The position numbers and the translations under genes were made by a program. A model generated the notes under the pieces. The model was not told the DNA's origin and searched no databases. It saw only the letters and a program-made list of their open reading frames with translations. A DNA stretch of 64,000 bases from Hirsutella rhossiliensis (taxonomy: Eukaryota > Ascomycota > Sordariomycetes > Hypocreales > Ophiocordycipitaceae): positions 3,782,001-3,846,000 of the forward strand of contig NW_025408667.1 of NCBI RefSeq assembly GCF_020360975.1, given 5' to 3'. Below are positions 11,421 through 23,891 of this stretch, one piece after another (position 1 is the stretch's first letter; every line of letters begins with the position of its first letter).

Positions 11421-13343
11421 GATAAATTTCGTGGTCTTATTAGCTATATTTAAGTAACCCTATCTTAAGTTCTTCCTTAAAGAGTTTATTATATTTCCGG
11501 TATTCTTAAGGGATATTCTTTATTTTATTTTATAGGCTTTATTCTTTCTCTTAAGAGCTAGTTTCTCTTAACTTAAGCTCTTTATTAATTTATTTAAGGT
11601 CTTTCCTTAAAGTAGTAATAACTCTTTAGATCTTTATATTATATCTTTTATTCTATTTATATTAAATACTAGGTTATATAGCTATATTAGTTAGTATATA
11701 GGTCTTATTAGTTAATTCTATTATATTTACTAGTTTAGTTATTATTTTTATTTATATTACTAAAGCCTATAATAATTTACTTAAACGGTTATCCCTTTAT
11801 CTTATATAGTAGCTAAATTATTATAAAATTCTACTTTCTCTTAAATCTATTAGTCTTAGAAACTTATATCTTTATTTTAATATAGCTAGCTAGTATTTTA
11901 GTTAATTAATAGGTTGCTCTCCTATAGCTATAAAAGCCTTAATATAAGGTTATATTCTTTAATATCTATAATATTAAAGTTAACTTATTTATTATAGCTT
12001 TAAATATTAATATTAAGGTAAATAATCTTTATATTAATAATTCTATTATTATAGTTAAAAGCTTCTCTTTTAATATTTATAAGTTTATATAGATCTTTCT
12101 TATATCTCTATATAAGTTAGTAATAATTAATAACTCTAAGTAAAATATAATTACCTATTACGCTATAGTCTAAAAGTATATATATATAATATCCTAGGAT
12201 TTAGATATTTAATACTATTTAGTTACTATAGCTTACCGTTACTATATATAGGGTCCTTAGATCTTATTATATTATACTAGTCTATAGCTCTTTTATAAAT
12301 AGTATACCTTGTTTTTTGTGTAGTCTTTATTTATTTTATTTAGGTATTCTTCTTTAATTTATTATTAATATTATTTCTTTATATTTTCGTCGTATAGTAT
12401 TATATTAGGGCTTAAGAAACTAATTTCTTATAGCTAATTAAAGATTTCTTATTTCTTAATACTATATCGTTTATATTATACTACTTTATAGTTAATTATA
12501 TACTATACTTTATAATTCTATTTATTTTTATATTAAAGGTTAAGTTTTCGTTCTATATCTTTTTATTTTTCGTATAGTATTTCTATATTGATTTTTCCTT
12601 AGTTAAATATAGCTTATAGCCTTTATATATATTACTAGTAATCTTTTAGTATACTATTATATCGTTTATATTATATTTATAAACTTTATAGTTTAAGTAT
12701 ATATATTTATTATAATCTTCTTTATTATATTTAATTTATTATATAAATCTTTAGAAGATTAATAGTTTAAATACCTTAAAGTAAGTAGCGTTATACTATT
12801 CCTTTATTTTAGTATATTTATAGATTTTATATATCTCTAAAAGATATCTTATTAATAAACTATAATTATCGCGGTATTTAAGTAGCGTACTATAATTAGG
12901 TTTTAATAATATAATTTAGTCGTTTAAGTAGTATTAATCGATTTTCTAGTAGTTTAGTTCTATACTTAGGTAGGGTTTCGAAAGTACTTATCCTTTAAAC
13001 TTAACTAAGAAGGTATTATATTATACTTTTATCTAAAAGTATATTATATAATTTAAGTAAACGTATAATATCTATAAAATATACTTATAGTACTTATAAG
13101 TAAGTAATATTTATAAATTATCTTTAAATTCTCCTTATAGTTACTATTCTTATTATAGAGCTATAAAGGTATCGACTATAGTAATAGCTATAGTATAGTC
13201 TCCTTTATATAGTACTAGTTAATATCGAATTAGTATAGCTTATTAGTTTTTTATAAGAATTTAAGGTATTTATTAAGTTCTAATTTTAAGTATTTCTTTA
13301 AATTCTTTAAAGTATAAAGCGTATTCTTTAATTATAGTATTTT

Positions 13344-13829
13344 TATCGCGAAGCGTGGCCTGATTTCGCAGTTCTCGGAGATATCCCTTAGCACGAGGGA
13401 CCAAGGAAGCTAAAAACACCCGGTGTGGAAAAAGGAAGAAGGAGCTGAAAAGAGGTGCAGAAAGGAGGGTGGGGGCAAGAGGGGAAGCAGAAGTGGCGAT
13501 GGCTTCCTATAGAGGTAGCGAGAGATAAGACGGATATGCCGGCAACGGCTGTAAAAGAAGGGAAAAAACCGGCAAAAAGCTCGGTAGTTAAAAGGACATT
13601 AGTGGCTTCTTTAAGCAGGATCTTCTTTATTAATTGAGATGCTAGACGGGTATAAAGAGGGGCGTTGGATAGAGGAAAGAAGGACAATTAAGGCAATACA
13701 ACAATCACTCCCCTACCTTTATTGCTGCCCCCGTAAGAATCAAATCCCTCTGCCCTGCCTATCCGACCCCTTACTTCCAATTTCACCTTCGTGTATTTTC
13801 ATGCACTTCTCGTATCTCTCTTCGCGAGA
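13344..13829 (+). repeat. Copia 5' LTR
   Basis: 486 bp, starting TATCGCGAAG (TGTCGCGAAG in the 3' LTR) and ending CTTCGCGAGA, so the ends form a short inverted repeat. The differences from the 3' LTR that I compared are transitions in CpA/TpG contexts. Small open frames inside it are not genes. Confidence 0.9.
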
Positions 13830-13842
13830 GTTATGAGCCCGG
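13830..13842 (+). promoter_or_regulatory. Copia primer-binding site, half-tRNA-Met type
   Basis: GTTATGAGCCCGG immediately follows the LTR. Its first 11 bases complement GGGCTCATAAC, which contains a CAT anticodon, rather than a tRNA 3' end. Priming from a cleaved initiator tRNA-Met is known for Drosophila copia. Its use here is inferred. Confidence 0.65.
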
Positions 13843-13962
13843 GAGGAATAGTATTCCTATACCTTCCGGCTGCTGTAAAAGGCACCTTCTTGCATCCTTT
13901 TACCCCTCTTACTAGAAAAGCCGATTTTTAACCGACTTTTCTGCCCCCCCTCTTCCGCAACG

Positions 13963-16900
13963 ATGACAAAAATCGACTCCTCTGCCGTCCCTACGGTCCG
14001 TAGGACGATTCTTATAGAGCCCTAAGATTAGGATAAGTTGGTAAAGGAGCTACGGGCTCGTGTGGACAGAACCATCCACAATTTGGTCTTCTCTGACAAG
14101 CAGGACCCTCTTAAGCCCCCTCTTCGTCCTAGGGCAACGGATTTTGCAGAGGGAGCTACCCTCTTCTCTAAGCTAACCTCTGCATAACAGAGAGCTTTTT
14201 CTGCTACCTTAGGTGACTACGAGAGTCACCGTAAGGAATACCTTTACGAGACGAAGTTGCTAACTGCTGCACGCACGGCGATAACGGAATCCGTTAGTGC
14301 CGCAAAGCTAATTACTCTTCGAGAAGAAGAGACTCCTAGGCAGTGGCTTTTAAAGCTCGAGACCTCGATAGCTCCCTCGAGGGGCTATATGACTAACCGT
14401 ATTAGGAAGACCTATACGGCCCACCTAGGAGCCTTTTCTGCTAGGAACCTGCTAGCTTCTTCGTGGCTAGCTAAGTAGGAAGAAATCCTCGAGGAAGCTA
14501 ACCAATACTTCCTTATAGAAGCTCTTTCCGGCTAGTGGCTACGGGATATATCTCTGCTAATAAAGCCTATTAGTGACGGTTACTCGACTATCTTTCGAGA
14601 GGCTAGCCGGGAACTAGACGAAGAGGCTGCCAGAGTACAATAGCAAGCAGTCTTATTCCTTCGTGGCCAGCACTCGACCCAGACGGCTCGACCTGCTGCC
14701 CCTGCAGCTGCTGCAGCCCCTGTTGCTGCGGCTCCCGCTGCTGCTGCTGCGGCTGTTGCTCCTTCGGCTCCTCCTCCCTCGAGAGCCTCAACGTCGTCTT
14801 CAACTGCAGCTGCGGCCCTAGGCCCGGCCCCGGCTCCGCCTCTTGCTCCGGGCCCGGCCCCGGTCCCGTTAGTTAGACCGGCCCGACTAGTCCCCCAATA
14901 GACCTTTTAGTCCGTTAGTCGAAAAATCAGGGAACTAGTCGAAATCGAACCTCTTCGTCAAAATCAGCAACAAGGTAAAAGGGAGGTTTTCAAGCAAACC
15001 TTCCGGATCGGGACGAGGATTCCTCGAAGAAACAGAAGACCAGACGACGAAACGGCTGCCTAGCCTGCAAATCCCTAGGCCATCGATTATCACAATGCTG
15101 GCAGGTCTTCGAGGAAAACCGACCCGAAGGATTCAACCCTTCAAAGAGGCTATAAGAAACGATATAATAGTCTCTTAAGGAGGACCCCTTATTGCAGAAG
15201 AAGATAGACGAGATTCGGGTTGCTAAGAAATAGCAACTAACGCCGCTGCCCTTATTCGAGCCGCAAATTCGAGGAAAAATCGTTAGTATAGTAAATCCGG
15301 CATTCGTCTTCCCTACGGATCAGCAAGACCAACCGTTAGGACCCTCCGACTATCCCCTACGAAAATCAGCTATCCTTGACTCTAGTGCTTCCCTCGACAT
15401 CTACAATACACTCTCACGATTCCGGTCCTTTAAGAAGGCACGGAGGGAATACCTTATTGCCGGGGAATCAACCGTACGGATAGAGGGATACGGAAGGGTA
15501 AATTTCACGATGAAATTACCTAACGGATCTATACGAGTTCTTCGAAGAAAAAGGGTAGCTTTTTGCCCTCGATTTTTAACGAGCCTGATTTCCTTCCGCC
15601 TTCTTCGAAAGGAAGGAATCTTCTAGGATACGACGTCTAAGCCTACGAGGCTAGTCTAGAAGAATTAGACCATTGGGCTTATCGAGGAGAAATTCGGTCA
15701 ATTTATTCTCGAATTCCGACCTATCCTTAGGAAGGAATCTCTCGAGAAGTTAGCTTTCCCTGCTCGAAGAAGGGTAGGTTCAAAGGACCCTCTTCCGGCA
15801 GCCCAAGGAGACGGTCTTCTTTGGCACGCACGACTTAGTCACCCGGGCCCCTTAGCTTTACATAAGCTAGGACAACAACAGGGCGTACGAATAAGGGGAC
15901 CAAAGACCGTCGAATGCGAACACTGCGGCTAAGGGAAGACCAGGAGACGAATTTCTAGACGGACCCCAATACGGCCGGACCAGCCGTGTGAGGAAATTTA
16001 GGTCGACTAGACCGACGTCTCGAGGGATTAGGAAAGCTTCGTCAGGGTAATGTTTTTCATAGACGCTTTTTTAGGGATGGTTTTCCCCTATTTCTTACGG
16101 ACCTACCTAAGCAAGCATAACTAGTCTGCCCTCCGGGACTTCGTTAACTAGATAAAATCCTACTTTGGCTACGAGGTAAAGAAGATACGGTCTAATAGAG
16201 AGCTATTTACGAAGGATATCTTAAATTGGCTTCGAAAAAGGGGCATTTTACCCCTCCCGTTAGCACCGAATACCCAGGCCTAGAACGGAGGGGCAGAAAG
16301 ATCAGGGGGTGCTGTAATAGAAAGGGCCCGTACGATGAGACTTGCTGCGAGGCTTCCCCACGACCTTTAGAGGGAAGTCGTGGAGACCGCCTATTACCTT
16401 CGGAACCGGACCCCTAGAGGGACTACCTAAGGAATAGACTGGAAATCCCCCCTCGAGCTCTTTACGAAGAAGAGGGCCTCGCTAGCCTACCTTCGTGCCT
16501 ACGGCTATAAGGCATACGCAATGACTGCCGATGCATAGCTAAAAAGGAAGAAGAAAAGAAAGCTTAATCCTAGAGCCTTTGTTAGTTACCTCGTTGGTTA
16601 TAATTCTACGAATATCTTCCGGATCTAGATTCCTCTTCTATAGAAGGTTATTTTAACTAGGGATGTGATTTTCGACGAATCTAGCTTCTTCGACGGAAAG
16701 AGGGATCAATAGCCCCTCTTACTCTCTTAACGTTAGCTAATTTAGAAGATTTAAATCCCCCCTTCCTAATAGTCTTAAGAAGAAGTCCTAGACGAGGAAA
16801 CGGAAGAAGAAACCGACATCGAAGCAGTCGAGGATAACGCCGACTTCGAAGAAGAAGAAGAGGAAGCTGCTAGATCAGATAATCTAGACGAAGAAGGAGA

Positions 16901-18930
16901 CTATAGGAAAGCGGTAGAGCTAGAATACGCCTACCTCCCTACGCCTCCTCTTACGGAATAAGAAGAAGATCTAGAAGTAGCTTTTTTAGTTAGTCTTCCC
17001 GTCTCGACCCCTAAGGGGGTAGGAAAGGCACCTCTCTCGAAGGATTACCCGGCTGCCTTTTTGTCCCTGCTTCGAGAAGCAAAGGAAGGTATAGGGCCCG
17101 ATACGGATACTAAAGAAGACTAACCTCTCCCCTATTTCGATCGTTTTTCCGACTTCTACCTAACGCTAATAGAAGACGGTTCCCACGGAGCGTTTATAGC
17201 AGGCCGGCTTTTCAAGCCACTATCAGCAAGGAAGGTATATAAAAGAGACCTCCCGGACCTACTAGTAAACCAGAAGCAGCTAGAAAAACACCCCTTAAGA
17301 GACCAGTTTTTCCAGGCCTAGAAAGACCACCTAGCCTCACACGAAGAAATAGGGTCTTTCGAAGAGGTCCTTAAAGAAAAGGCAAGAGGAAAACAGGTCC
17401 TTAGCTGTAAGTGGGTCTTTATCTATAAGACTAATAAACACGGCTTCCTTTAAAAGTATAAAGCCCGGCTAGTTATCTGCGGGAACCAGCAGGAAAAAGG
17501 GGATCTTCCTACTAGGGCAACTACCCTAGCAGGGATGTCTTTTCGGACCCTTATAGCTATAGCAGCAGAATTCGACCTCGAGCTCGATTAGATAGATGCA
17601 GTTAACGCCTTTATTAACTGCCTACTCGAGGAAGAAGAAGTTGTCTATATGCGCCTTCTACTAGGCTTCCAATAGCTAGGAAAGGTTCTACGGCTTAGAA
17701 AGCTCTATACGGACTACGAAGATCACCCTTCTTTAGCAACAGCATTTAATAGGTTCCTCGAAGCCCTAGGCTTACGAAAGTCCCTTAGGAACCGTGTATA
17801 ATGCAGAAGGGTAAAATCACGGTCTTTTTCTACGTGGACGACATGATCTGGGCCTACCGAAAGAGGAAGAAGCTGCTGCTAGGGAGGCTATATGAGGCCT
17901 GCAATAAAGGTATAAGATAACTAGGCTAGGGAGCTAAAGTAGTTCCTAGGGATACGAATCTTAGAATAGGTCCTAACGGACAATCTAGCTTACCTAAGAC
18001 GCCTATATCGATAAGGTCGCTTATAAATTCCTCCCTAATTCCCTCGATAAGAAGCTTCCCTCTACGCCTATATTAGACGAAGAGCTTTTGCCTAATCCGT
18101 CCTTTTAAGCTAGGGAGTAAGAGAAACACCAATATTAATAGAAGGTAGGCTCCCTGCTTTTTTCAGCTATTTCTACTAGACTAGATATCTCTTTTACGGT
18201 CTCCCGGCTAGCTAGGCATAACTAGAATCCTAGCCCTAGGCATTAAGAAGCAGTAGATAGAGCTATCCTTTATCTCTATTTAACGAGATCATATAGTCTG
18301 CGCCTAGGAGGGCAGGGAAGGAAACAAGCTGCCGAAATCTTCCTTTATTCGAGCGATTCGTCCTTTGCGGATAATTCCTTAGATAGAAAGAGCTTATAGG
18401 GGTATATTATGTCCCTTTTTAGAGGAACCATTGCTTAGAGAGCTTCGAAATAAGCTACCGTTACTATATTAAGCACGGAGGCAGAGCTACTAGCTCTTTT
18501 AGAAGCGTTAAAAGAAGCGATTTTCCTTAGCCGGCTGCTAATATCGTTACGACTATAAATTCCGTCCCCGTTAGCTATAGAATACGATAACACGCAAACT
18601 ATACGAATTCTTACGGAAAACAGTAAGTTATCGACCCAGCTACGGCATATCGATATCCACCAGCATTAGTTACGCTAAGAGGTCTAAAGGGGACTTATTT
18701 CCGTCCGTTAGGTTCTAACGGCATCGATAAAAGCCGACGGTCTTACGAAGCCCCTACCGAAGCAGAAGCTAGCTGTCTTTTTATAGCAAATTAGCTAGAA
18801 GACGTTCGAGAGAAGCTGTCCTTAGAAGCCCGCCTTAAGAGTCTACGAGGAGCTAATAGCACGTAGGAGGAAGGGAGACGTCTATAGCCGAAGAGAGGAA
18901 TTAGGACTTATCCTAAAGGAGGGCCCCTAG
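13963..18930 (+). pseudogene. Copia gag-pol polyprotein, disabled
   Basis: The frame starts at ATG 13963 with a gag domain. A Pro/Ala-rich linker (about 14680-14880) and a basic stretch lead to a CX2CX4HX4C zinc knuckle at 15057-15098. The protease motif reads LDSS instead of DSG/DTG (about 15374). The integrase has an HX4H...CX2C zinc site (about 15820-15935) and the NGGAER-type motif near 16280. A reverse transcriptase begins near 17400 (KWVFIYKTN) and keeps intact YVDD at 17831-17842. An RNase H end carries KHIDI and ADGLTKPL motifs (about 18640-18770). Several Gln codons are stops, and the frame changes between gag (frame 1), the knuckle and protease (frame 3) and YVDD (frame 2). This copy is therefore not autonomous. 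Confidence 0.9.
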
Positions 18931-19160
18931 CTAATTAGGACTTATTCTTCTTAAAGGCCCCCTTGGGACTTGTCCTTAGAGAAGACCCCCTTTCTTGCAG
19001 GACTTGATTTCCTCCTTAGGCCCCTTTTCCTAAAGTAGGTCTAAAAGAGCCCGGGGCCAAAACCCGGATTTCTCGAGTAGGGGAGAAGTGCAGACTAAGA
19101 CCTCCTCTATACGCTTACTAGCCCGAAGCCGTATTAGCTATGCCCTTAAGGGGTAGGCCA

Positions 19161-19174
19161 TAGCTAAGGGGGTG
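19161..19174 (+). promoter_or_regulatory. Copia polypurine tract
   Basis: A purine-rich AAGGGGGTG run ends directly at the start of the 3' LTR (19175), the usual site of plus-strand priming. Confidence 0.55.
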
Positions 19175-19660
19175 TGTCGCGAAGCGTGGCCTAATTTCGC
19201 AGTTCTCGGAGATATCCCTTAGCACGAGGGACCAAGGAAGCTAAAAACACCCGGTGTAGAAAAAGGAAGAAGGAGCTAAAAAGAGGTGCAGAAAGGAGGG
19301 TGGGGGCAAGAGGGGAAGCAGAAGTGGCGATGGCTTCCTATGGAGGTGGCGAGAGATAAGACGGATGTGCCGGCAACGGCTATAAAAGAAGGGAAAAAAC
19401 CGGCAAAAAGCTCAGTAGTTGAAAGGACATTAGTAGCTTCTTTAAGTAGGATCTTCTTTGTTAATTGAGATGCTAGACGGGTATAAAGAGGGGCGTTGGA
19501 TAGAGGAAAGAAGGACAATTAAGGCAATACAACAATCACTCCCCTACCTTTATTGCTGCCCCCGCAAGAATCAAATCCCTCTGCCCTACCTGTCCGACCC
19601 CTTACTTCTAATTTTACCTTCGTGCATTTTTATGCACTTCTCGCATCTCTCTTCGCGAGA
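19175..19660 (+). repeat. Copia 3' LTR
   Basis: 486 bp, exactly the length of the 5' LTR. It begins with intact TGTCGCG and is followed by the TSD ATTTT. Confidence 0.9.
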
Positions 19661-21143
19661 ATTTTCCCTTAGTAATAAGGGTAATAGTATAAGTTCGTTC
19701 TTACCTTTTATTTCTCTAAGTATTTCTTATTTTTTAAAGCTTATATCGTTAATACTTTATTATTCCTCTTTAAGCTACTATTTAAGTTTCGTAAGTATAA
19801 GGGCTATATCTATATCTTCTTTATTATATTATTTATAGACTACCTATTATTATTATTAATTTTTATTTTATATATTTTCTTAGAATCGTTTATTATTCTT
19901 CTTAATTTAAGTTTAAAAGACTCCTTTAAGATAAGGGTATTCTAGTTCTATAAGTTTAACTTATTTCTATATTTTAAGATCCCTTTATTATATTATTATA
20001 AGGGTCTTCTTTAGTAGTTTTAAGAACTATTTAGTACCGTTCTTATCGCTTAAGTATACTATATATTCGTCGTTATAGTATATAGTTTAACTAAGGAGTT
20101 TATACTTTAGTTCTTATTTATTAGTAGCGTTTAGGTATTTCTTACTTTTTAAGGCTAGTACTTAGTAGGTTTTCTTCTTTTTATAAGGTTATTTATATTC
20201 TTTAAAGTAATATATAAGTTTCCTATAATTTAAATACTTTCCTTTACTTTTCTATATTATATCTAGATCTATCTTACCTAGGTTAGTTATATAAGCGTAG
20301 GTAATAAGAGTTTTATACTTCTTTTAATAGTTAGTACGTTAGTTAAAGTTATTCTTATAAAAAGGGTTTTAGTTTCCTCTTCCTTATTTCTTTTCTTAGC
20401 GTTATATATACTATCTATCGTCGATTTATACTACTATAGTAATATAGTTTAAGAGGCCGTTAAGTCGATCTTCCTTATAAAGTTTATCCTTAACTTCTTC
20501 CTTAAGTCTTTTATAGAATCGCGATATAAGGGGTTCGTCGTCCTATTTAAGTTTTAAGGTAACTTAATAGAATTTAATAGTATAGTCTAATACTAAGGTC
20601 CTTTATTAAAGTTTATAAAGTTTTTATTTAGCTTCTTATTTTTTATTAGTTATTTTAAATACCTTAATAATAGATTTTTTAAATCCTTAGAAACTAGTAA
20701 AGACTTTATTTATTTTACTATTTCGTTATATTAATTAGTTATTAAGATAGTCCCTTATAATAGGTCTAAACTAAGTAAGTACTATTCTAGAAAAATAATT
20801 TCCTACGTAGAGTACCTTTTTAACTAAGTTTAAAAGTTTCGTTAGGTAAAACTAGTAGTAGGCCTTAAGTTAGGTAAGAAAGTCTTAAAGAGTACTATAA
20901 GTACCGTTAAATAGTCCTAGCTACTTTAGTTTAACTACTTCTCTAAGGTCCTTAACTTATTTATTACCTCCTTTATTCCTAAGTAACTATACCTCTTATT
21001 AAAAGGTAATAATCTCGCGTATTATATCTTAAGGCAATATAATAGCTCTAGAGTTAGTTAATTTAGTTTACTATATAGGTATATTAATAGTTATAATATT
21101 ACTTAGAATAACGCGGTATTATATTAAATAAGAGCTTTTAATA

Positions 21144-21614
21144 TATAATAACTAGTATTATTCTTAAGGGATAAACCTATTAAGGGGTTTATATTAGTAG
21201 ATATAATAGGGCGTAGTCTAAGTAATAATAAGTATATTACGTTAGTAATAAGTTAGAGGTTATAAACTATAGACTATAACTAGGTAATTAAATAATTAGA
21301 ATTAGAGATAAGATTATAATAAAGATTATAATAATTATAATATATTAAAAGCTAGAGAGCTATCTATTTAAAGGAGAAAAAGTAAGTAGCTATATATACT
21401 TATAAAGACTATCCTTAGATTATAGGCCTAGCTATAATCCTTAACGTTAGATTATATAAAGTATAGTAATCTTATTAATCCTAGATTACTTAGATCTCTA
21501 TAATCCCCTCGATCCTATATCTATTAGGTAGTCGTGCTAACTATTTATCCGTTAGACTATATTATATACTTAACGCGGTCGACCGTTAGCGGCCTAGTAG
21601 CTATAGTCGTAATA
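21144..21614 (-). repeat. Gypsy-A 5' LTR
   Basis: 471 bp, the same length as the partner at 7039. It is followed by TSD CGTTA and then the right half of the solo LTR. Confidence 0.85.
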
Positions 21615-21619
21615 CGTTA

Positions 21620-21945
21620 TACGATTATAAGGTTAAGATATTACTCGGTTAAAGCCCTAAGTAAGGTCTTATACTCGCTATAGTATATATAGAAGATAGA
21701 GAACCTATTAGATCTTAAGCGGGTAGAAAAGAATATAGATAGTTATTATTACTTTTACTTTAACTTATAAGACTAGTAGCTAGTCTATATTTAACGCGCG
21801 TAATAATATATAGTAGCTAGTCTATATAATATATTTAATTATATATAGTAGCTAGTCTATTTAGTTACCTATTAAACTTATACTAGATTTAAGTAGACGG
21901 CTAGGTTAAAGTACTAGCCCTATACTAAGGGACTAGTATATAATA
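21620..21945 (+). mobile_element. Solo LTR of family C, right half
   Basis: This matches the 3' part of the Gypsy-C LTRs (46019-46336 and 57302-57625), including the triple GTAGCTAGTCTAT motif and the end ...GACTAGTATATAATA. It is followed by ATAAT, the partner of GTAAT at 6775. Confidence 0.8.
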
Positions 21946-23319
21946 ATAATACTAGCTTACCTTAGCTATAATACCTTTAAAGCCTAGGTAAGAGCGGGAG
22001 TTATAGCCGCTACTATATTATATAGGTCGATTTATATAGTAGTAAGGGCTTCCTTATATATATATAATCTTCTAATACCTTTAAGCTAATATTCTACTTA
22101 TAAAGTATAATATTTACCCTTAGTAATAGCTTAAGAAGCCTTTAATAAAGAAGCCCCCTCTTTTATATATAAATTATACTAATCCTTATTATTAGGATCT
22201 TAATAAGCTACTTTTTTAAATCTAAGACCTTAATATTGGTTAAAGCTTCTATAGCTAACCTTATATTACTAAGAATACTAGCCTACTTATACCTTAAGAC
22301 TTAAGGCTATATCGAGATAAAGATAACGATACTATATAACTAGCTTTATAGCCGGCCTTATAGTTAGTTAAAGGTATATAGAGATAGCTACCGTGGTCTA
22401 GTTAGGTAAGTACCTACTACCTTAACGCTAGTATACGCCGTACGCGTATATAAGCCGAGATCGATAAAAGAGGCAGTTAAGGCTTTATCTAGCTATTATT
22501 AAGAAGATCGTAAGCGCGCGTAAATATATAAGGAAGGGGATCTTAAGGGAGATAGGGTAGAGGTATAAGGGCTATACTAGCCTTATTAGTAAAGGAGGTT
22601 ATCCTAGCTATATAACTTAAGCTAGACTATTAGCTAGGCTATAATATATAACGTAATATATATATATCTTATAATAATTATAAAGATATATTATTTAAAC
22701 GAATTAAGCTACCTTAAGCTTATAAGTATATATAATCTTTATACTAGCGCGGCTCCCTTCTTTACTATATTAGTATAGCTAAATTAAGTAGTAGGGCTTA
22801 GGTAAGCGGGGTATTATAAGAGTCTTTAACTATTATAGGTTATAAGCTTAGGCTATAGCCTAAGCTATATAGTTATATATAAAGGGCTAGATCCTATATA
22901 TATATATAATTTAATAGTAGCTATAGTATATACCGAAAGATATACCTACGCTAATAGTAATAATAGTAGCTAGATACCGAAGGATAAGGGGGTCTAAGGG
23001 GAATAAAGGAAATAAGAAAAGTACTAGGTAGGGTAAGGTAAAGGCAAAGAGGGCTAAAAAGGTATATTAGTAAAAGAGGATATAGAAGAAGATAATACTA
23101 ATACTGTCTACTAGCTAAGGAGGAAAAGAGACCTCTTTTATAGACTAAATTTTCCCTCCTTCTTCCTTAGATAAATAGGGGCTAAGGGATTATCTAATTA
23201 AGAAGAAGGCTAGCTAGAGACTTTACTAAGGATCCTACTAAGGATCCTACTAAGGACCCTACTAAGGACCCTACTAAAGACTCTACTACGCGGGCTATAT
23301 ATTCCTTAGGGTATAGATA
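21946..23319. repeat. Unidentified RIP-mutated repeat, possibly the right part of the Mutator-like element
   Basis: Because the solo LTR at 6780-21945 is an insertion, this stretch was once continuous with the MULE sequence ending near 6779. The plus strand can be read for long distances if stops are taken as Gln, but I recognise no domain. The part at about 22700-22920 recurs inverted at about 39055-39180 (shared GCTTAGGCTATAGCC core and a TATATA run), so it also belongs to a dispersed repeat. Confidence 0.5.
23225..23284 (+). repeat. 12-bp tandem repeat, five units
   Basis: ACTAAGGATCCT and close variants occur five times without spacers. The unit is a multiple of three, so in a coding frame it would give a repeated Leu-Leu-Arg-(Ile/Thr) peptide. 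Differences between units are mostly transitions. Confidence 0.8.
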
Positions 23320-23891
23320 TATAAGAATATACCCTTATATTCCTATTTTACTATTATAAAGAAATAATTAGGATAAGCCTATCCTTACAAACAAAAATAT
23401 GCATAAAATGCATAAGTCAATTACGAGCAGAACGGATACCCTATTGCCTATTTTGGCCTAGCGGTTCTAAAGATATCTATAATACGAGAATAGGTAGGGC
23501 ATAGAACATTCTAGTTAAATCCACTACTTATACTAGAACCCATAGTCTTACGTTAACCATCACGCCACAATCAGACCACCTACTAAGTTAGGAAGATATA
23601 CTATAGATAGAGCTTTTTAAGCACTATAGAATATGCTAGAAAGCTAACTAATTAGTCTACTAGTAGGCGAGCAATGGTCTATAAAAGACGAAGGATTTCC
23701 CTAGGAGTAGTAGATAGAATAAGCAAGTTCGTAAGTATCTTTTACAACGCTATTCTTTTAATATATTATTTAGCCCCTTATATGCTCGTTATAAATTCCG
23801 GACGAAATCCTACCCTATACTCCTTCGACCGATCTTTCCGCTTACGTTATCGATTACCCGATTCTACGCTTATTGCTTATACCTTCTTATA
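23320..23891 (-). mobile_element. S repeat copy 1 (solo-LTR-like), inverted relative to copy 2
   Basis: This 572-bp repeat has ends TATAAGAA/TTCTTATA. It is an inverted, less mutated relative of 28911-29607 and lacks about 125 bp present there. No matching TSD is visible. It abuts the truncated end of Gypsy-B exactly, which suggests a rearrangement at this junction. See copy 2 for what the family may be. Confidence 0.7.

Larger units (their letters stand above)
13344..19660 (+). mobile_element. Ty1/Copia LTR retrotransposon, lightly RIP-mutated
   Basis: A complete 6317-bp element with two 486-bp LTRs (13344-13829 and 19175-19660), inserted in Gypsy-A with a perfect ATTTT duplication (13339-13343 and 19661-19665). 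Gypsy-B has the corresponding empty site near 28010 (GTAGTATTTCCCCTTAG). The internal region has a primer site at the LTR edge, gag with a zinc knuckle, protease, integrase, reverse transcriptase and RNase H in Copia order, and a polypurine tract before the right LTR. It is much less mutated than its Gypsy host. A second, heavily mutated copy begins at 60841. Confidence 0.93.
7039..21614 (-). mobile_element. Gypsy-A, Ty3/Gypsy LTR retrotransposon, RIP-mutated, with two nested insertions
   Basis: The two LTRs are both 471 bp (7039-7509 and 21144-21614) and differ by transitions. Flanking 5-bp duplications are TATTA (7034-7038) and CGTTA (21615-21619), identical apart from RIP-type changes. Removing the nested TRIM and Copia and their duplications leaves about 7.9 kb, a usual full length for a Gypsy element. 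The coding strand is minus: a polypurine tract (reverse complement of CTCCCCTCCTTTT, near 7517-7529) abuts the left LTR, so that is the 3' LTR, and reverse transcriptase reads leftward near 11 kb. Every frame is broken. CpA and TpG are almost absent through the element. Confidence 0.88.

Noticed and set aside
13388..13687. ORFs on both strands in the Copia LTRs (also 19276-19518 and 19458-19838)
   Set aside because: They lie inside LTRs with overlapping frames on both strands; they are not genes.
13344..19660. Dating the Copia from LTR divergence
   Set aside because: The LTR differences I compared are transitions in CpA/TpG contexts, so they reflect RIP rather than clock-like substitution.
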